Source: Acidovorax radicis N35
GTDB lineage: Bacteria; Pseudomonadota; Gammaproteobacteria; Burkholderiales; Burkholderiaceae_C
Reading direction: 5' to 3'
DNA length: 64,000 bases
Assembly (NCBI RefSeq): GCF_000204195.1
Contig: NZ_AFBG01000019.1
Coordinates: 248,001 to 312,000, forward strand
Shown here: positions 11,345-21,588 of the stretch, one piece after another
How positions within the stretch are numbered: the stretch's first letter is position 1
Layout: each line of letters begins with the position of its first letter
Made by a program: the position numbers and the translations under genes
The notes under the pieces: generated by a model
What the model was told of the DNA's origin: nothing
The model's input: only the letters and a program-made list of their open reading frames with translations
The model's database searches: none

Positions 11345-11965
11345 ATGAACCCGCGCAAGCGCCCCTTGCGCCTTGGCTTGACCGGAGGCATCGGCAGCGG
11401 CAAGAGCACCGTGGGCAGCATGCTGATCTCACTGGGTGCCAGCCTGATTGATGCAGACCAGCTGGCCCGGGACGTCACCGGTCCACACGGCGCGGCCATG
11501 GATGCAATCCGGGAGACTTTCGGGGCTGACTTCGTGGATGCCACCGGGGCACTGGACCGCGCACGCATGCGCGTTCTGGCCTTCAGCCACCCCGAGGCCC
11601 GGGCCCAGCTCGAAGGGATCGTGCACCCCCTGGTCACCCTCCACAGCAATACCCTGGCCCAGCAGGCCATGGACCACGGCCATGCCTTGATCGTGTTTGA
11701 CATCCCGCTGCTGGCGGAATCCAGCCGATGGGCCCGCAGGCTGGATGCGGTCGTGGTGGTGGATTGTTCTGCGGAAACCCAGATTGAGCGTGTCATGCAG
11801 CGCAACGGCCTCACGCGGGAGGTGGTGCAGGGCATCATCGCCTCACAGGCCAGCCGCGCGGCACGGCGGGCGGTGGCGGACGCCGTGATTGCCAATGACA
11901 AGGATTGCTCGATGGAGGACCTGCACGCGCAGACGCGGCAGGTGGCGGCGCTGTTCGGGCTATGA
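11345..11965 (+). CDS. coaE: Dephospho-CoA kinase
   Basis: Last step of coenzyme A synthesis, phosphorylating the 3' hydroxyl of dephospho-CoA. P-loop GGIGSGKS near residues 14-21, plus DADQLAR and the lid region around QIERVMQRNGL. The 206 residues match the family. The start lies 3 nt after the pilD stop, the usual pilD-coaE arrangement in beta- and gammaproteobacteria. Confidence 0.96.
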   Translation: MNPRKRPLRLGLTGGIGSGKSTVGSMLISLGASLIDADQLARDVTGPHGAAMDAIRETFGADFVDATGALDRARMRVLAFSHPEARAQLEGIVHPLVTLHSNTLAQQAMDHGHALIVFDIPLLAESSRWARRLDAVVVVDCSAETQIERVMQRNGLTREVVQGIIASQASRAARRAVADAVIANDKDCSMEDLHAQTRQVAALFGL

Positions 11966-12050
11966 TGCGAGCGAAACCGTTTGTGCTTTCACTCCATGCC
12001 GTGCGCCACCGGCGTCAGAATACTCCCTGAGCCCCCAGGAACCCGCCAGC

Positions 12051-12806
12051 GTGATCCTTTACGAATATCCCTTTAACGAGCGTCTCAGAACCTATCTGCG
12101 GCTTGAGCAGTTGTTTCGCCGGTTGGGAGAATTGATCCCCCGCTCCCACGCGCTCGACCACCACTTTGCGCTGGTCACGATCTTCGAGATCATGGATGTG
12201 GCCGCACGGGCCGACCTCAAGTCAGACGTGCTCAAGGACATCGAGAAACACAAGCATCAACTCGACAGCTATCGCGGCAATCCCTCGATTTCTGAGGCGG
12301 CACTGGACGCCGTCATCGCCCAGCTGGACCGCTGCTTCACGGCGCTCAACACCCAGTCGGGCAAGTCGGGCCACTCGCTCACGGAAAACGACTGGCTGAT
12401 GAGCATTCGCAGCCGGGTGGGCATTCCAGGCGGCACCTGCGGGTTTGATCTACCGGCTTACTATGCGTGGCAACACCACGCACCGGATGTCCGCCAGCAG
12501 GCCCTCGAAGAGTGGGCATCGACTCTCGCACCGATGGCTGAATCCATCTATGTGCTGCTCAAGCTGCTGCGCGACTCGGGTGTGCCGCAAAAGGTGGCCG
12601 CCGAGCGCGGCCAGTTCCAGCAGAACCTGCCGCAGGGCCGCACGTTTCAGTTGCTGCGCCTGCGCATTGACCCGGCCCTCAACCTGATTCCCGAGATCAG
12701 CGGCAACCGCCTGATTGTCTCGGTGCGGCTCATGCGGCTGGAGGGTGACGGCCGACTGCATGCCTGCAATGAAGACGCGGCCTTCGAGCTGACCCTGTGC
12801 GCATAA
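12051..12806 (+). CDS. zapD: Cell division protein ZapD (YacF family)
   Basis: FtsZ-bundling factor acting at the Z-ring. The 251-residue frame starts at a GTG (12051) to give VILYEYPFNERLRTYLRLEQLF, which aligns with ZapD N termini such as LFEHPLNEKMRTWLR; the upstream open frame overlaps coaE and is not ZapD-like. Sits in the coaE-zapD-yacG order. Confidence 0.92.
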   Translation: MILYEYPFNERLRTYLRLEQLFRRLGELIPRSHALDHHFALVTIFEIMDVAARADLKSDVLKDIEKHKHQLDSYRGNPSISEAALDAVIAQLDRCFTALNTQSGKSGHSLTENDWLMSIRSRVGIPGGTCGFDLPAYYAWQHHAPDVRQQALEEWASTLAPMAESIYVLLKLLRDSGVPQKVAAERGQFQQNLPQGRTFQLLRLRIDPALNLIPEISGNRLIVSVRLMRLEGDGRLHACNEDAAFELTLCA

Positions 12807-12846
12807 GCTGCGGCGGGTAGGTAGACGGCAGGCAAAAACATTGAGA

Positions 12847-13077
12847 ATGACGACGAGCATGGCCCACTCCACGCACACCAAACCACCCGCACGCACCGTC
12901 ACCTGCCCCAGTTGTGGCGGTGACAGCGTCTACAGCCCCACCAACGTGTACCGCCCGTTCTGCAGCGAGCGTTGCAAGCAGATTGACCTCGGCGCCTGGG
13001 CCAGCGAGGATTTCCGCATGCCTGCCGAGGCCCCGCCCGCCGACGAACCGTATGGCGATCCTCGCCTGCAGCACTGA
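12847..13077 (+). CDS. yacG: DNA gyrase inhibitor YacG, zinc-binding
   Basis: Small zinc protein; in E. coli YacG binds GyrB and inhibits gyrase. Four cysteines are visible as CPSCGG and FCSERC, followed by the conserved CKQIDLGAWASEDFR. Start options are TTG 12841, ATG 12847 and ATG 12859; none has a strong ribosome-binding site, and 12847 is used. Last gene of the plus-strand pil-coa-zap group and convergent with mutT. Confidence 0.9.
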   Translation: MTTSMAHSTHTKPPARTVTCPSCGGDSVYSPTNVYRPFCSERCKQIDLGAWASEDFRMPAEAPPADEPYGDPRLQH

Positions 13078-13119
13078 TCCTGGCGGACGGCGCTACGGGA
13101 TTTCAAGAAAAATTGCACC

Positions 13120-13165
13120 CTAGCGCTTACTAATCAAGCGCGAATAGCTATTAATTTAATAGCAA
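13120..13165 (+). repeat. Family A dispersed palindromic element, copy b
   Basis: In the convergent yacG/mutT gap. Hairpin GCGCTT-ACTAATC-AAGCGC, then GCTATTAA/TTAATAGC, a perfect 8-bp second stem at 13147-13163. Both hairpins are intact. No separate U-tract terminator is visible in this gap. Confidence 0.85.
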
Positions 13166-13172
13166 ACTACAT

Positions 13173-13640
13173 TCACTCTGGCGAATACTCCAGGCCACGC
13201 TCCTCAGCGAGCCACTGCAGCACCGGGTAGGCACCAGGCAGCACTGGCGACACTGTCAGCGGCATCTGCTGCCACTCCATGGCCTGCCCTTCGCGCATTT
13301 CAAACTCACCCGACCACTCCCAGACCTTGCACCAGTGCAGGCGCACCAGGGCATGCGGGTAGTCGTGCTCCGTGATTTTCCAGACGCTCGCAGCGCCGAT
13401 GGTCACCCCCAGCTCTTCAACCAGCTCGCGGCGCAGCGCCTGCTCCACGGTCTCGCCCGCTTCGAGCTTGCCGCCCGGAAACTCCCAGTACCCGGCATAG
13501 GGTTTGCCGGGTGGGCGTGTGGAAAGCAGCATGGCGCCATCGGCCCGCAGCAGGATACCCACAGCCACTTCGGTGTGCTTGCGCTCCGCGGCTGCAGCGG
13601 TTGAAGCTGGCGTCGCGGAGATGGTCGCGGAATCAACCAT
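13173..13640 (-). CDS. mutT: Nudix hydrolase, MutT-like (8-oxo-dGTP diphosphatase)
   Basis: Likely sanitises oxidised dGTP. The 155 residues start at MVDSATIS (ATG 13640). The start overlaps the end of the upstream DUF815 gene by 8 nt; an alternative ATG is at 13655. The Nudix box [20 protein letters not shown] continues to EELGV (about residues 54-76). The [22 protein letters not shown] start is MutT-like. An unusual Ala/Thr-rich N-terminal stretch of about 20 residues precedes the domain. Confidence 0.9.
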   Translation of the reverse strand: MVDSATISATPASTAAAAERKHTEVAVGILLRADGAMLLSTRPPGKPYAGYWEFPGGKLEAGETVEQALRRELVEELGVTIGAASVWKITEHDYPHALVRLHWCKVWEWSGEFEMREGQAMEWQQMPLTVSPVLPGAYPVLQWLAEERGLEYSPE

Positions 13641-14505
13641 CGTGGCGCCCCGCATAGTCACGTGCAAACTGGTAGGCCACACGGCCACTGCGCGAGCCAC
13701 GCTCCAGTGCCCAGACCAGCGCCTCGGCCCGGGCCGCTGCAATCGCAGCTTGAGACACCCCAAAGGAGGCCAGCCACTGGGCGACGATGGTCAGGTACTC
13801 CTCCTGGCTGAAGGGGTAGAAGCTCACCCACAGGCCAAACCGCTCCGACAGTGAAATTTTTTCTTCCACCACTTCGCCGGGGTGCACTTCGCCATCTTCG
13901 GTATGGGTGTAGGTGAGGTTTTCGGCCATGTATTCCGGCAACAGGTGGCGCCGGTTGCTGGTGGCGTAGATCAGCACATTCGGCGTGGCGGCGGCCACCG
14001 ACCCATCCAGGATCGACTTGAGCGCCTTGTAGCCGGGCTCGCCATCTTCAAAGCTCAAGTCATCGCAGAAGACGATGAATTTCTCAGGCCGGTCGGCCAC
14101 CACATCCACGATGTCGGGCAGATCCACAAGGTCCGCCTTGTCCACTTCGATCAGGCGCAGGCCCTGCCCCGCGTACGCATTGAGGCAGGCTTTGATGAGC
14201 GACGACTTGCCGGTGCCGCGCGCCCCCGTCAGCAGCACGTTGTTCGCGGGCTTGCCCTGCACAAACTGCTCGGTGTTGCGCTGGATCTTTTCCTTTTGCC
14301 CGCCGATCTCCTTGAGATCGGCCAGTTGCATCGCAGCCACATGGCGCACGGGCTCCAGGGAGCCATGGCCGCTGCTGCGCTTGCGGTAGCGCCAGGCAAT
14401 GGACGAGGACCAGTCCGGCGCTCCGAGGGGTTGGGGCAGCACAGACTCGATGCGGGCGATCAATTGCTCGGCCCGCTCGATCAGATGTTCGAATTTTTGA
14501 TTCAT
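13633..14505 (-). CDS. DUF815 family AAA-type ATPase
   Basis: Predicted ATP-binding protein of the DUF815 family, cellular role unknown. The P-loop [10 protein letters not shown] lies near residues 94-103 and a Walker B-like [11 protein letters not shown] near 143-153. An arginine-rich sensor region ([13 protein letters not shown]) follows. It has 290 residues and starts at [15 protein letters not shown]. Co-directional with mutT, overlapping it by 8 nt. A family A repeat ends 8 nt before the ATG. Confidence 0.88.
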   Translation of the reverse strand: MNQKFEHLIERAEQLIARIESVLPQPLGAPDWSSSIAWRYRKRSSGHGSLEPVRHVAAMQLADLKEIGGQKEKIQRNTEQFVQGKPANNVLLTGARGTGKSSLIKACLNAYAGQGLRLIEVDKADLVDLPDIVDVVADRPEKFIVFCDDLSFEDGEPGYKALKSILDGSVAAATPNVLIYATSNRRHLLPEYMAENLTYTHTEDGEVHPGEVVEEKISLSERFGLWVSFYPFSQEEYLTIVAQWLASFGVSQAAIAAARAEALVWALERGSRSGRVAYQFARDYAGRHDG

Positions 14506-14513
14506 TTTGGGGC

Positions 14514-14556
14514 CTGGCGCTTATTCATCATGCGCCAATAGCTATCAAAATAAGAG
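14514..14556 (+). repeat. Family A dispersed palindromic element, copy c
   Basis: Between argJ and the DUF815 gene. The outer stem reads TGGCGC...GCGCCA with loop core ATTCATC. Other copies have TAGCGC...GCGCTA here, so an A-T pair is replaced by G-C. The AGCTAT module is followed by CAAAATAAGAG, so the second hairpin is lost. The element ends 8 nt from the DUF815 start codon. Confidence 0.82.
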
Positions 14557-14562
14557 CGTCGT

Positions 14563-15792
14563 TCACGAACGGTAGTCCGCGTTGATGGTGACGTATTCGT
14601 GGCTGAAATCGCAGGTCCACACCGTGTCGGACGCATCGCCCCGGCCCAGCAGCACGCGCACCGTGATCTCGCTTTGCTTCATCACGCGCTGACCGTCCTC
14701 CTCGCGGTAGGCAGGGTTGCGGCCGCCCTGGATGGCCACATGCACGTCGTCCAGGTACAGGTCGATGCCCGTCTGGTCGAGGTCGTCGATGCCTGCGTAA
14801 CCCACCGCCGCCAGGATACGGCCCAGGTTCGGGTCGCTGGCATAGAACGCGGTCTTGACCAGCGGCGAGTGGGCAATGGCGTAGGCCACCTTGCGGCACT
14901 CTTCACCGGTCTTGCCACCTTCTACCTGAACGGTGATGAACTTGGTCGCGCCCTCACCGTCGCGCACGATGGCCTGGGCGAGCTTTTGCGATACCGCCAG
15001 CATGGCGGCCTTGAGGGCCTGGCCCTCGGCACTGTTCAGCGAGGTGATGGGGGCATGCGCGGCCTTGTTGGTGGCCACCACCACAAACGAGTCGTTGGTG
15101 GAGGTGTCGCCATCGATGGTGACACGGTTGAACGAACCATCGGCCAGCTCGCGGGCCAGCTGCTGCATCACTCCAGGGGCCACGCAGGCATCCGTCGCCA
15201 TAAAGCCCAGCATGGTGGCCATGTTGGGCCGGATCATGCCCGCGCCTTTGCTGATGCCGGTGATGGACACGGTGGCACCACCAATCTGCGCCTGTGCCGA
15301 GAAAGCCTTGGGCAGGGTGTCGGTGGTCATGATGCCCTCGGCGGCGCGTGCCCAATGGCCCGTCTGCGCGTCGGCAATGGCAGCGGGCAGGCCCGCCTCG
15401 ATGCGGTCGTTGGGCAACGGCTCCATGATCACGCCGGTGGAAAAAGGCAGGATCTGCTCGGGTGCCACGCTGAGCTGGCGCGCGAGGGCAACGCAGGTGG
15501 CGCGCGCACGCACCAGGCCATCCGCACCCGTGCCCGCGTTCGCGTTGCCAGTGTTGATCAGCATGGCGCGAATGGGCTGCCCACTGGCAAGGTGGTCGCG
15601 GCTGATCTGCACCGGCGCCGCGCAAAAGCGGTTCTGCGTGAACACACCCGCCACGCTGGCGCCCTCGTCCAGCAGGAACACGGTAAGGTCCTTGCGGTTG
15701 GCTTTGCGGACACCGGCTTCGGCAACACCGATGCGGACGCCAGCTATCGGGTGCAGATCGGCGGCAACGGGGGCGACTAGATTGACGGGCAT
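14563..15792 (-). CDS. argJ: Bifunctional ornithine acetyltransferase / N-acetylglutamate synthase
   Basis: Recycles the acetyl group in arginine synthesis (N-acetylornithine plus glutamate to ornithine plus N-acetylglutamate). The start ATG 15792 ([20 protein letters not shown]) follows an AGGACC ribosome-binding site. The autocleavage nucleophile Thr sits in a [12 protein letters not shown] motif, and the conserved [18 protein letters not shown] precedes it. 409 residues, normal length. Downstream of secA, from which it is separated by a terminator. Confidence 0.96.
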   Translation of the reverse strand: MPVNLVAPVAADLHPIAGVRIGVAEAGVRKANRKDLTVFLLDEGASVAGVFTQNRFCAAPVQISRDHLASGQPIRAMLINTGNANAGTGADGLVRARATCVALARQLSVAPEQILPFSTGVIMEPLPNDRIEAGLPAAIADAQTGHWARAAEGIMTTDTLPKAFSAQAQIGGATVSITGISKGAGMIRPNMATMLGFMATDACVAPGVMQQLARELADGSFNRVTIDGDTSTNDSFVVVATNKAAHAPITSLNSAEGQALKAAMLAVSQKLAQAIVRDGEGATKFITVQVEGGKTGEECRKVAYAIAHSPLVKTAFYASDPNLGRILAAVGYAGIDDLDQTGIDLYLDDVHVAIQGGRNPAYREEDGQRVMKQSEITVRVLLGRGDASDTVWTCDFSHEYVTINADYRS

Positions 15793-15851
15793 GGAGGTCC
15801 TTCTCAAAAAACTGCGGCCGATTATCCGGAAAACCGTGGCACGCCAATGAA

Positions 15852-15873
15852 AACACGGGCCGAAGCCCGTGTT
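15852..15873 (-). terminator. Intrinsic terminator after secA
   Basis: AACACGGGC (15852-15860) pairs with GCCCGTGTT (15865-15873), a perfect 9-bp stem with a 4-nt loop. On the minus strand it is followed by TTTT. It lies 16 nt past the secA stop. Confidence 0.8.
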
Positions 15874-15888
15874 GTGTGGATCAGGAAA

Positions 15889-18642
15889 TCAGGCGAGTTT
15901 GCCGTGGCACTGCTTGTACTTCATGCCGCTGCCACAAGGGCAGGGATCGTTGCGGCCCACGCGCACGCCCTCTGGCAGCGCCAGACTCTGTGTCTGAGCG
16001 TCCACCGTGGTTTCGACCTCCCCGGTTTCCGTGGGCGCTGTGTAGGTCACGTTGGCAATGCTTTCGCCGCGGTTTTCCATCTCTTGCGCTGCCTGGTCCA
16101 GCTGCTCCTGCGACTGCACCTGCACGGTCATGAGGATCTTGGTCACTTCGTTCTTGACCTGGTCGATCAACTGGCGGAACAGCTCGAAGGCCTCGCGCTT
16201 GTATTCCTGCTTGGGCTGCTTTTGCGCATAGCCGCGCAGGTGGATTCCCTGGCGCAGGTAATCCAGCGCAGAGAGGTGGTCACGCCAGTTGGAGTCGAAG
16301 CTCTGCAACAGCACCATGCGTTCAAACTGCGTGAAATTCTCCCGCCCGACCTGCTCCACTTTGGAGTCAAAGGAGGCATGGGCCGCGGCCAGCACCTTCT
16401 CCAGGATCTCGTCGTCGGTGATGGCACTGGCGCCCTGCACCACCTGCTGCAAAGCAATCGATACCTGCCACTCCTCGGCCAGCACCTTCTCCAGAGCGGG
16501 AAGATCCCACTGTTCTTCCACCGACTCGGCGGGCACATACTGGCGCACCAGATCGGTCATGCAATCTTCGCGCATGGCGGCGATCACGTCCGACAGGTCG
16601 GCTGCATCCAGAATGTCGTTGCGCTGCTGGTAGATCACCTTGCGCTGGTCGTTGGACACATCGTCGTACTCCAGCAACTGCTTGCGGATGTCGAAGTTGC
16701 GGGCCTCCACCTTGCGCTGCGCCGACTCGATGCTGCGCGTCACAATGCCGGCTTCGATGGCCTCGCCATCGGGCATCTTCAGGCGGTCCATGATCGCCTT
16801 GACGCGGTCGCCCGCGAAGATGCGCATCAGCGAATCGTCCAGGCTCAGGTAAAAACGTGAGGAACCGGGGTCGCCCTGGCGGCCCGAGCGGCCGCGCAGC
16901 TGATTGTCGATGCGGCGCGACTCATGGCGTTCGGTCGCAATGATGCGCAGGCCACCGAGCTCCTTGACCTTCTCGTGGTCGATCTTCCACTGCTCGCGCA
17001 ACGCAGCCACCTTGTCGGCGCGTTCGGCTTCTGACAGGGCTTCATCGGCTTCGATGGCCGCCACATCTTTTTCAATGTTGCCGCCCAACACAATGTCGGT
17101 CCCACGACCGGCCATGTTGGTGGCAATGGTGATCATGCCGGCACGACCGGCCTGGGCCACGATGTCCGCCTCGCGGGCATGCTGCTTGGCGTTGAGCACC
17201 TGGTGCGGCAGGCCTTCCTTGTTCAGGAGCTGGTCGATGATTTCAGAATTCTCGATCGACGTCGTGCCCACCAGCACGGGCTGGCCGCGCTCATGGCATT
17301 CACGGATGTCCTTGATGGCCGCTTCGTACTTCTCGCGCGTGGTCTTGTAGACGCGGTCAAGCTGGTCGTCCCGGCGGCTGGGGCGATTGGGCGGTATCAC
17401 CGTGGTTTCCAGGCCGTAGATTTCCTGGAACTCGTAGGCTTCCGTATCGGCCGTACCGGTCATGCCGGCGAGTTTGTTGTACAGGCGGAAGTAGTTCTGG
17501 AACGTGATCGATGCCAGCGTCTGGTTCTCGGCCTGAATGTTCACGCCTTCCTTGGCTTCCACGGCCTGGTGCAGGCCTTCGCTCCAGCGGCGGCCCGACA
17601 TCAGGCGGCCGGTGAACTCGTCCACGATCACGATTTCGCCGTTTTGCACCACGTAGTGCTGGTCGCGGTGGTAGAGGTGGTTGGCACGCAGCGCGGCATA
17701 CAGGTGGTGCATCAGCGTGATGTTGGCCGGGTCGTACACCGAGGCGCCCTCGGCGATCAGTCCCTGGCTTGCCAGGATGCGCTCGGCACTCTCATGGCCC
17801 TGTTCGGTCAGGAACACCTGGTGCGTCTTCTCATCCAGCGTGAAGTCACCCGGCTTGGTCACACCCTCACCCGTGCGGGGGTCGGCTTCGCCTTCCTGGC
17901 GCACCAGCAGCGGCACCACCTTGTTCATGGCGATATACATCGCCGTGTGGTCTTCGGCCTGACCACTGATGATCAACGGCGTGCGGGCCTCGTCGATCAG
18001 GATCGAGTCCACCTCATCGACGATGGCGAAGTTCAGGCCCTGCTGCACGCGGTCCCGCGCTTCGTAGACCATGTTGTCGCGCAGGTAGTCGAAGCCGTAT
18101 TCGTTGTTGGTGCCGTAAGTGATGTCGGCACGGTAGGCTTCCTGCTTTTGCTCGCGCGGCATGTTGGGCAGGTTGATACCCACCGTGAGGCCCAGGAAGT
18201 TGTACAGGCGCCCCATCCACTGCGCATCGCGGTTGGCGAGGTAGTCGTTGACGGTCACCACATGCACACCCTTGCCCGACAGGGCATTGAGGTACACGGG
18301 CAAGGTGGCGGTGAGGGTCTTGCCCTCGCCCGTCCGCATTTCGGAGATCTTGCCAAAGTGCAACGCCATGCCCCCCAGCAGCTGCACATCAAAGTGCCGC
18401 ATCTTCATGATGCGCTTGGAGCCCTCTCGCACCACGGCAAAGGCTTCGGGCAGGATGTCATCCAGCGATTCGCCCTTGGCCACACGCTCCTTGAACTCCT
18501 GCGTTTTGGCCTTGAGCTGCTCGTCCGACAGCTTCTCGTAGTCGGGCTCCATCGCATTGATGCGGGTCACCGTCTTGCGGTACTGCTTGAGGAGCCGGTC
18601 ATTGCGGCTGCCGAATAGTTTGGTGAGGAAGTTGGTGGCCAT
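15889..18642 (-). CDS. secA: Preprotein translocase ATPase SecA
   Basis: Motor of the Sec export pathway, bound to SecYEG. 917 residues from [15 protein letters not shown] (ATG 18642); a frame continuing 9 codons upstream is not SecA-like. Walker A MRTGEGKT is at 102-109 and Walker [13 protein letters not shown] near 206-217. The C-terminal zinc motif [14 protein letters not shown] is at about 901-914. Ends with its own terminator before argJ. Confidence 0.98.
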   Translation of the reverse strand: MATNFLTKLFGSRNDRLLKQYRKTVTRINAMEPDYEKLSDEQLKAKTQEFKERVAKGESLDDILPEAFAVVREGSKRIMKMRHFDVQLLGGMALHFGKISEMRTGEGKTLTATLPVYLNALSGKGVHVVTVNDYLANRDAQWMGRLYNFLGLTVGINLPNMPREQKQEAYRADITYGTNNEYGFDYLRDNMVYEARDRVQQGLNFAIVDEVDSILIDEARTPLIISGQAEDHTAMYIAMNKVVPLLVRQEGEADPRTGEGVTKPGDFTLDEKTHQVFLTEQGHESAERILASQGLIAEGASVYDPANITLMHHLYAALRANHLYHRDQHYVVQNGEIVIVDEFTGRLMSGRRWSEGLHQAVEAKEGVNIQAENQTLASITFQNYFRLYNKLAGMTGTADTEAYEFQEIYGLETTVIPPNRPSRRDDQLDRVYKTTREKYEAAIKDIRECHERGQPVLVGTTSIENSEIIDQLLNKEGLPHQVLNAKQHAREADIVAQAGRAGMITIATNMAGRGTDIVLGGNIEKDVAAIEADEALSEAERADKVAALREQWKIDHEKVKELGGLRIIATERHESRRIDNQLRGRSGRQGDPGSSRFYLSLDDSLMRIFAGDRVKAIMDRLKMPDGEAIEAGIVTRSIESAQRKVEARNFDIRKQLLEYDDVSNDQRKVIYQQRNDILDAADLSDVIAAMREDCMTDLVRQYVPAESVEEQWDLPALEKVLAEEWQVSIALQQVVQGASAITDDEILEKVLAAAHASFDSKVEQVGRENFTQFERMVLLQSFDSNWRDHLSALDYLRQGIHLRGYAQKQPKQEYKREAFELFRQLIDQVKNEVTKILMTVQVQSQEQLDQAAQEMENRGESIANVTYTAPTETGEVETTVDAQTQSLALPEGVRVGRNDPCPCGSGMKYKQCHGKLA

Positions 18643-18779
18643 GCGAACAGGACCGCCGGGCCGCTGCAAATCAGCGCGCCAAGCGACCGAAATCCCTAAG
18701 ATGAATTGAGTTCAGGTGGGTGCATCGCCAAGGATTGCAAGCACTGCAATCCCGGGCTGTGAACACCGGACCCGCGATT

Positions 18780-19763
18780 TTACCTGCCCGCTGCGGGCGT
18801 GGACGACTGGCTGGGCGATGCGCGCGGCTGGACCGAGGCGACCTGTGCCCCCGCAGCCGTGCCACCAGCACTCAGAAACTTCTGCGGGTCTTGGAAAACA
18901 CCTTGTACCAGCACCTCAAAATGAAGGTGGGCCCCGGTGGAGCGCCCCGTGGTGCCCACCTCGGCAATCTTCTGTCCTCGCCGCACGATATCGCCCTGCT
19001 TGACCAGCGTCCGGGACGCGTGGGCATAGCGTGTGACCAATTGATTGCCATGGTCCACCTCGATCATGTTTCCATAGGCGGGGTGATACTCCTGCGTCAT
19101 CACCACCCCACCGGCAGCAGCCAGGATGGGTGTGCCCGTATCTGCCTGAAAGTCCAGGCCTGTGTGCAAGGCCGATTGGCCGGTGATAGGGTCTACACGC
19201 CAGCCAAAGGCTGAACCAGGCGCCCGCCCCGTGACAGGTGCGTGGGTGGGGATCATTTTTTTGCGGATATGCTGATCGAAGAGGCGCGATTCGAGCACGG
19301 TCATCAGGTCTACGCGCTGGTTGGTCAGGCGCTCCAGCTCATCGAGCGTGGACTGCAACTCCTCCATGGACAGGTTCCGGGCGCTAACCAGCACACCTCC
19401 CCGGGCATCGGACTTCTGGATATCGGCGGGGGCCATGCCTGCAAGGCCCAGCACGCGATCACCGAGCGACTCCAGCTGCACCATGCGCGCCTGCATTTCA
19501 CCCACGCGGCGGGCCATCGCATCCAGGTTGGCCCGCATGAAGCGGTCCCGCTCGGCAAACTCGTCCTTGACGACCAGCCGCACCAGCGAGCCGACAATGG
19601 GCCAGCCCTCGCGCGCGCCTTTGAGAAAGACCCAGTGGTAAAGCGTCGCAGCGACCAGCATGAGGCACAGCGACAGTCCCAGCCCCGCCAGAACCAGGCG
19701 CGTACCCGACAAGTGAATGGCCCGGCTGCGAGCCAGACGGGCGTCCGTGATAATCAGATGCAC
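18780..19763 (-). CDS. M23 family metallopeptidase (LytM domain), membrane-anchored
   Basis: Predicted murein endopeptidase or amidase activator anchored in the inner membrane. The start chosen is GTG 19763 (VHLIITDARLARSR) because GGAGA lies 8 nt upstream; an ATG at 19796 would overlap the divergent neighbour. Transmembrane segment at about 20-47 and an alpha-helical, coiled-coil-like region at about 65-165. The M23 domain carries the HxxxD and HxH zinc motifs H200/D204 (HTGLDF) and H279/H281 (HLHF). The Ser/Ala/Pro-rich tail looks disordered. Confidence 0.9.
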   Translation of the reverse strand: MHLIITDARLARSRAIHLSGTRLVLAGLGLSLCLMLVAATLYHWVFLKGAREGWPIVGSLVRLVVKDEFAERDRFMRANLDAMARRVGEMQARMVQLESLGDRVLGLAGMAPADIQKSDARGGVLVSARNLSMEELQSTLDELERLTNQRVDLMTVLESRLFDQHIRKKMIPTHAPVTGRAPGSAFGWRVDPITGQSALHTGLDFQADTGTPILAAAGGVVMTQEYHPAYGNMIEVDHGNQLVTRYAHASRTLVKQGDIVRRGQKIAEVGTTGRSTGAHLHFEVLVQGVFQDPQKFLSAGGTAAGAQVASVQPRASPSQSSTPAAGR

Positions 19764-19794
19764 TACGAATTCTCCACGCCCGAAGACGCACACC

Positions 19795-20094
19795 ATGAAC
19801 CGCCGCCACTACGCCGTCAGCCTGCAGCAGGCCAGCGAGGACTCTCCTACGCTGGCGAAGCTCACAGCGCTGACACGCGACTCCAGTGATCGGCTCAAGG
19901 CCATTGAAATGCTGATTCCCGTGGCGCTGCGACCAGCGATCCAGGCAGGTCCCATCGATGGGGACTCCTGGTGCCTGCTGGTCAAAAGCAATGCCGCAGC
20001 AGCAAAAATACGCCAGTTGCTGCCTGCTTTGCAGGCGCATTTGCGCAGCCGGGGGTGGGAGGTTAACGCGATTCGCCTGAAAGTTCAAACCTGA
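19795..20094 (+). CDS. DUF721/DciA-like protein
   Basis: Small protein of the DUF721 (DciA-related) family. DciA proteins interact with the replicative helicase in bacteria lacking DnaC, so a role in helicase loading is possible but is inferred. 99 residues from MNRRHYAVSLQQASED (ATG 19795). The C-terminal half (WCLLVKSNAAAAKIRQLLP...) has the family's KH-like pattern. No clear ribosome-binding site. Divergent from the M23 peptidase, the usual secA-region neighbour order. Confidence 0.78.
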   Translation: MNRRHYAVSLQQASEDSPTLAKLTALTRDSSDRLKAIEMLIPVALRPAIQAGPIDGDSWCLLVKSNAAAAKIRQLLPALQAHLRSRGWEVNAIRLKVQT

Positions 20095-20138
20095 CGGCCT
20101 ACGCCAGGGGCAGGGAATGCGAGAGAGACCAGGAAAAC

Positions 20139-20214
20139 TGGTGCCGGTTGTCGGAATCGAACTGACGACCTACCGCTTACAAGGCGGGTGCTCTACCAAC
20201 TGAGCTAAACCGGC
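20139..20214 (-). tRNA. tRNA-Thr (anticodon TGT)
   Basis: 76-nt cloverleaf on the minus strand. It starts GCCGGTT, with D arm AGCTCAGTTGGTAGAGC, anticodon loop CTTGTAA in a CCGC/GCGG stem, T arm GTTCGATTC and an encoded 3' CCA. Confidence 0.97.
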
Positions 20215-20265
20215 GAAGGCTGCATTTTATCGCGGAAAAAGCAGCCTCAAAAAATACCAGAGCCG

Positions 20266-20817
20266 TTATTTGACCCGCTTGAGGGACGGCCGCGCTCCGC
20301 CTGCAGCAGGGGGCGGCCGAGGCGCATCGCCGCCCTCCTCGCCATCCTTCTTGCCATCGTCGGTGGATACCAACTGAACCACGCGGTCCTCTGGGACCGA
20401 CGGCGCCATACTCGCCGCCACGGATTCGGAAGAAGCCAAGGTATCGGCCAGCACAGGCGCCATGCCCCCAGCCCCCCCACTACCCGCCAACACATCCACC
20501 GGAGGCGGGAACGCCATGCCCTGGCCGTTCTCACGGGCATAGATAGCAATCACACGCCCCACCGGCACGAGAATCTCTCGCGGCTTGCCACCAAACCGCG
20601 CCTTGAATTCGATGAAATCGTTGCCCAACTGCAAGGCGCTCGTCGCATCAAAACTGATGTTCAGGACAATCTCACCATCCTTCACATACTCACGCGGCAC
20701 CTGAACGGAATCATCGACACGCACCGCCACATAGGGCGTGAGCCCATTGTCGGTGCACCATTCGTACAAGGCACGAATGAGGTACGGGCGCGTGGACGTT
20801 GATTCCTGTGCGGTCAT
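20266..20817 (-). CDS. sspB: ClpXP adaptor SspB (stringent starvation protein B)
   Basis: Delivers ssrA-tagged proteins to ClpXP. 183 residues from MTAQESTSTRPYLIRALYEW (ATG 20817). The substrate-binding domain covers about residues 8-115 (GLTPYVAVRVDDSV, VLNISFDATS, FGGKPREILVPVGRVIAIYARENG). A flexible Ala/Gly/Pro-rich linker and a short C-terminal SLKRVK tail follow, similar to the ClpX-binding tail of known SspB. It lies 49 nt downstream of sspA. Confidence 0.94.
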   Translation of the reverse strand: MTAQESTSTRPYLIRALYEWCTDNGLTPYVAVRVDDSVQVPREYVKDGEIVLNISFDATSALQLGNDFIEFKARFGGKPREILVPVGRVIAIYARENGQGMAFPPPVDVLAGSGGAGGMAPVLADTLASSESVAASMAPSVPEDRVVQLVSTDDGKKDGEEGGDAPRPPPAAGGARPSLKRVK

Positions 20818-20866
20818 GGAGGTGAAAGGCAACGGCTGTGAATAGGGGAATGGGGCAGGCCGCAAG

Positions 20867-21478
20867 TTACTTGCGCATGACCTTCTCGGACGGGGTCAAC
20901 GCCTCAATGTAGGCAGGGCGCGAGAAGATGCGCTCGGCGTACTTGAGCAGCGGGGCAGCGTTCTTCGACAGATCGATGCCGTAGTAGTCCAGGCGCCACA
21001 GCAACGGGGCAATCGCCACGTCGAGCATGGAGAAGTTGTCGCCCAGCATGTACTTGTTCTTGAGGAACACGGGAGCCAGTTGCGTCAGGCGGTCACGGAT
21101 GTGCGCTCGTGCCTTCTCCAACGCCTTTTCGTTGCCCTTGGTGGCCCGCGATTCGAGGATATTCACATGCACGAACAGTTCCTTCTCGAAGTTGAGCAGG
21201 AACAGACGCACGCGCGCGCGGTCCACCGGGTCGCCAGGCATGAGTTGCGGGTGAGGGAAGCGCTCGTCGATGTACTCGTTGATGATGTTCGACTCGTACA
21301 GGATCAGGTCGCGCTCGACCAGGATAGGCACCTGACCGTACGGGTTCATCACACTGATGTCTTCGGGCTTGTTGTACAGGTCCACATCGCGGATTTCAAA
21401 GTCCATGCCCTTTTCGAACAGGACAAAACGGCAGCGGTGGGAGAAGGGACAGGTCGTACCCGAGTAAAGCACCATCAT
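20867..21478 (-). CDS. sspA: Stringent starvation protein A (GST-like)
   Basis: RNA polymerase-associated, glutathione-S-transferase-fold protein without GST activity in E. coli. 203 residues starting MMVLYSGTTCPFSHRCR (second Met at 21475). The thioredoxin-like N domain and a helical C domain (FSMLDVAIAPLLWRLDYYGI) are visible. Between petC and sspB; petABC-sspA-sspB order is common in betaproteobacteria. A terminator separates it from petC. Confidence 0.94.
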   Translation of the reverse strand: MMVLYSGTTCPFSHRCRFVLFEKGMDFEIRDVDLYNKPEDISVMNPYGQVPILVERDLILYESNIINEYIDERFPHPQLMPGDPVDRARVRLFLLNFEKELFVHVNILESRATKGNEKALEKARAHIRDRLTQLAPVFLKNKYMLGDNFSMLDVAIAPLLWRLDYYGIDLSKNAAPLLKYAERIFSRPAYIEALTPSEKVMRK

Positions 21479-21502
21479 GGTGGGAGGCTCCTAAAAATCA
21501 AA

Positions 21503-21529
21503 AGAGTGGGAGCCCAAAGCGCCCACTCT
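21503..21529 (-). terminator. Intrinsic terminator after petABC
   Basis: AGAGTGGG (21503-21510) pairs with CCCACTCT (21522-21529). On the minus strand the hairpin is followed by TTTTGATTTTT. It lies about 60 nt after the petC stop and just before the sspA start. Confidence 0.75.
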
Positions 21530-21588
21530 ACAAACAATCCGGCGGCACCCCGAAGGGCGCCTTCTCATGGATCGACGGCTTGTGCTGC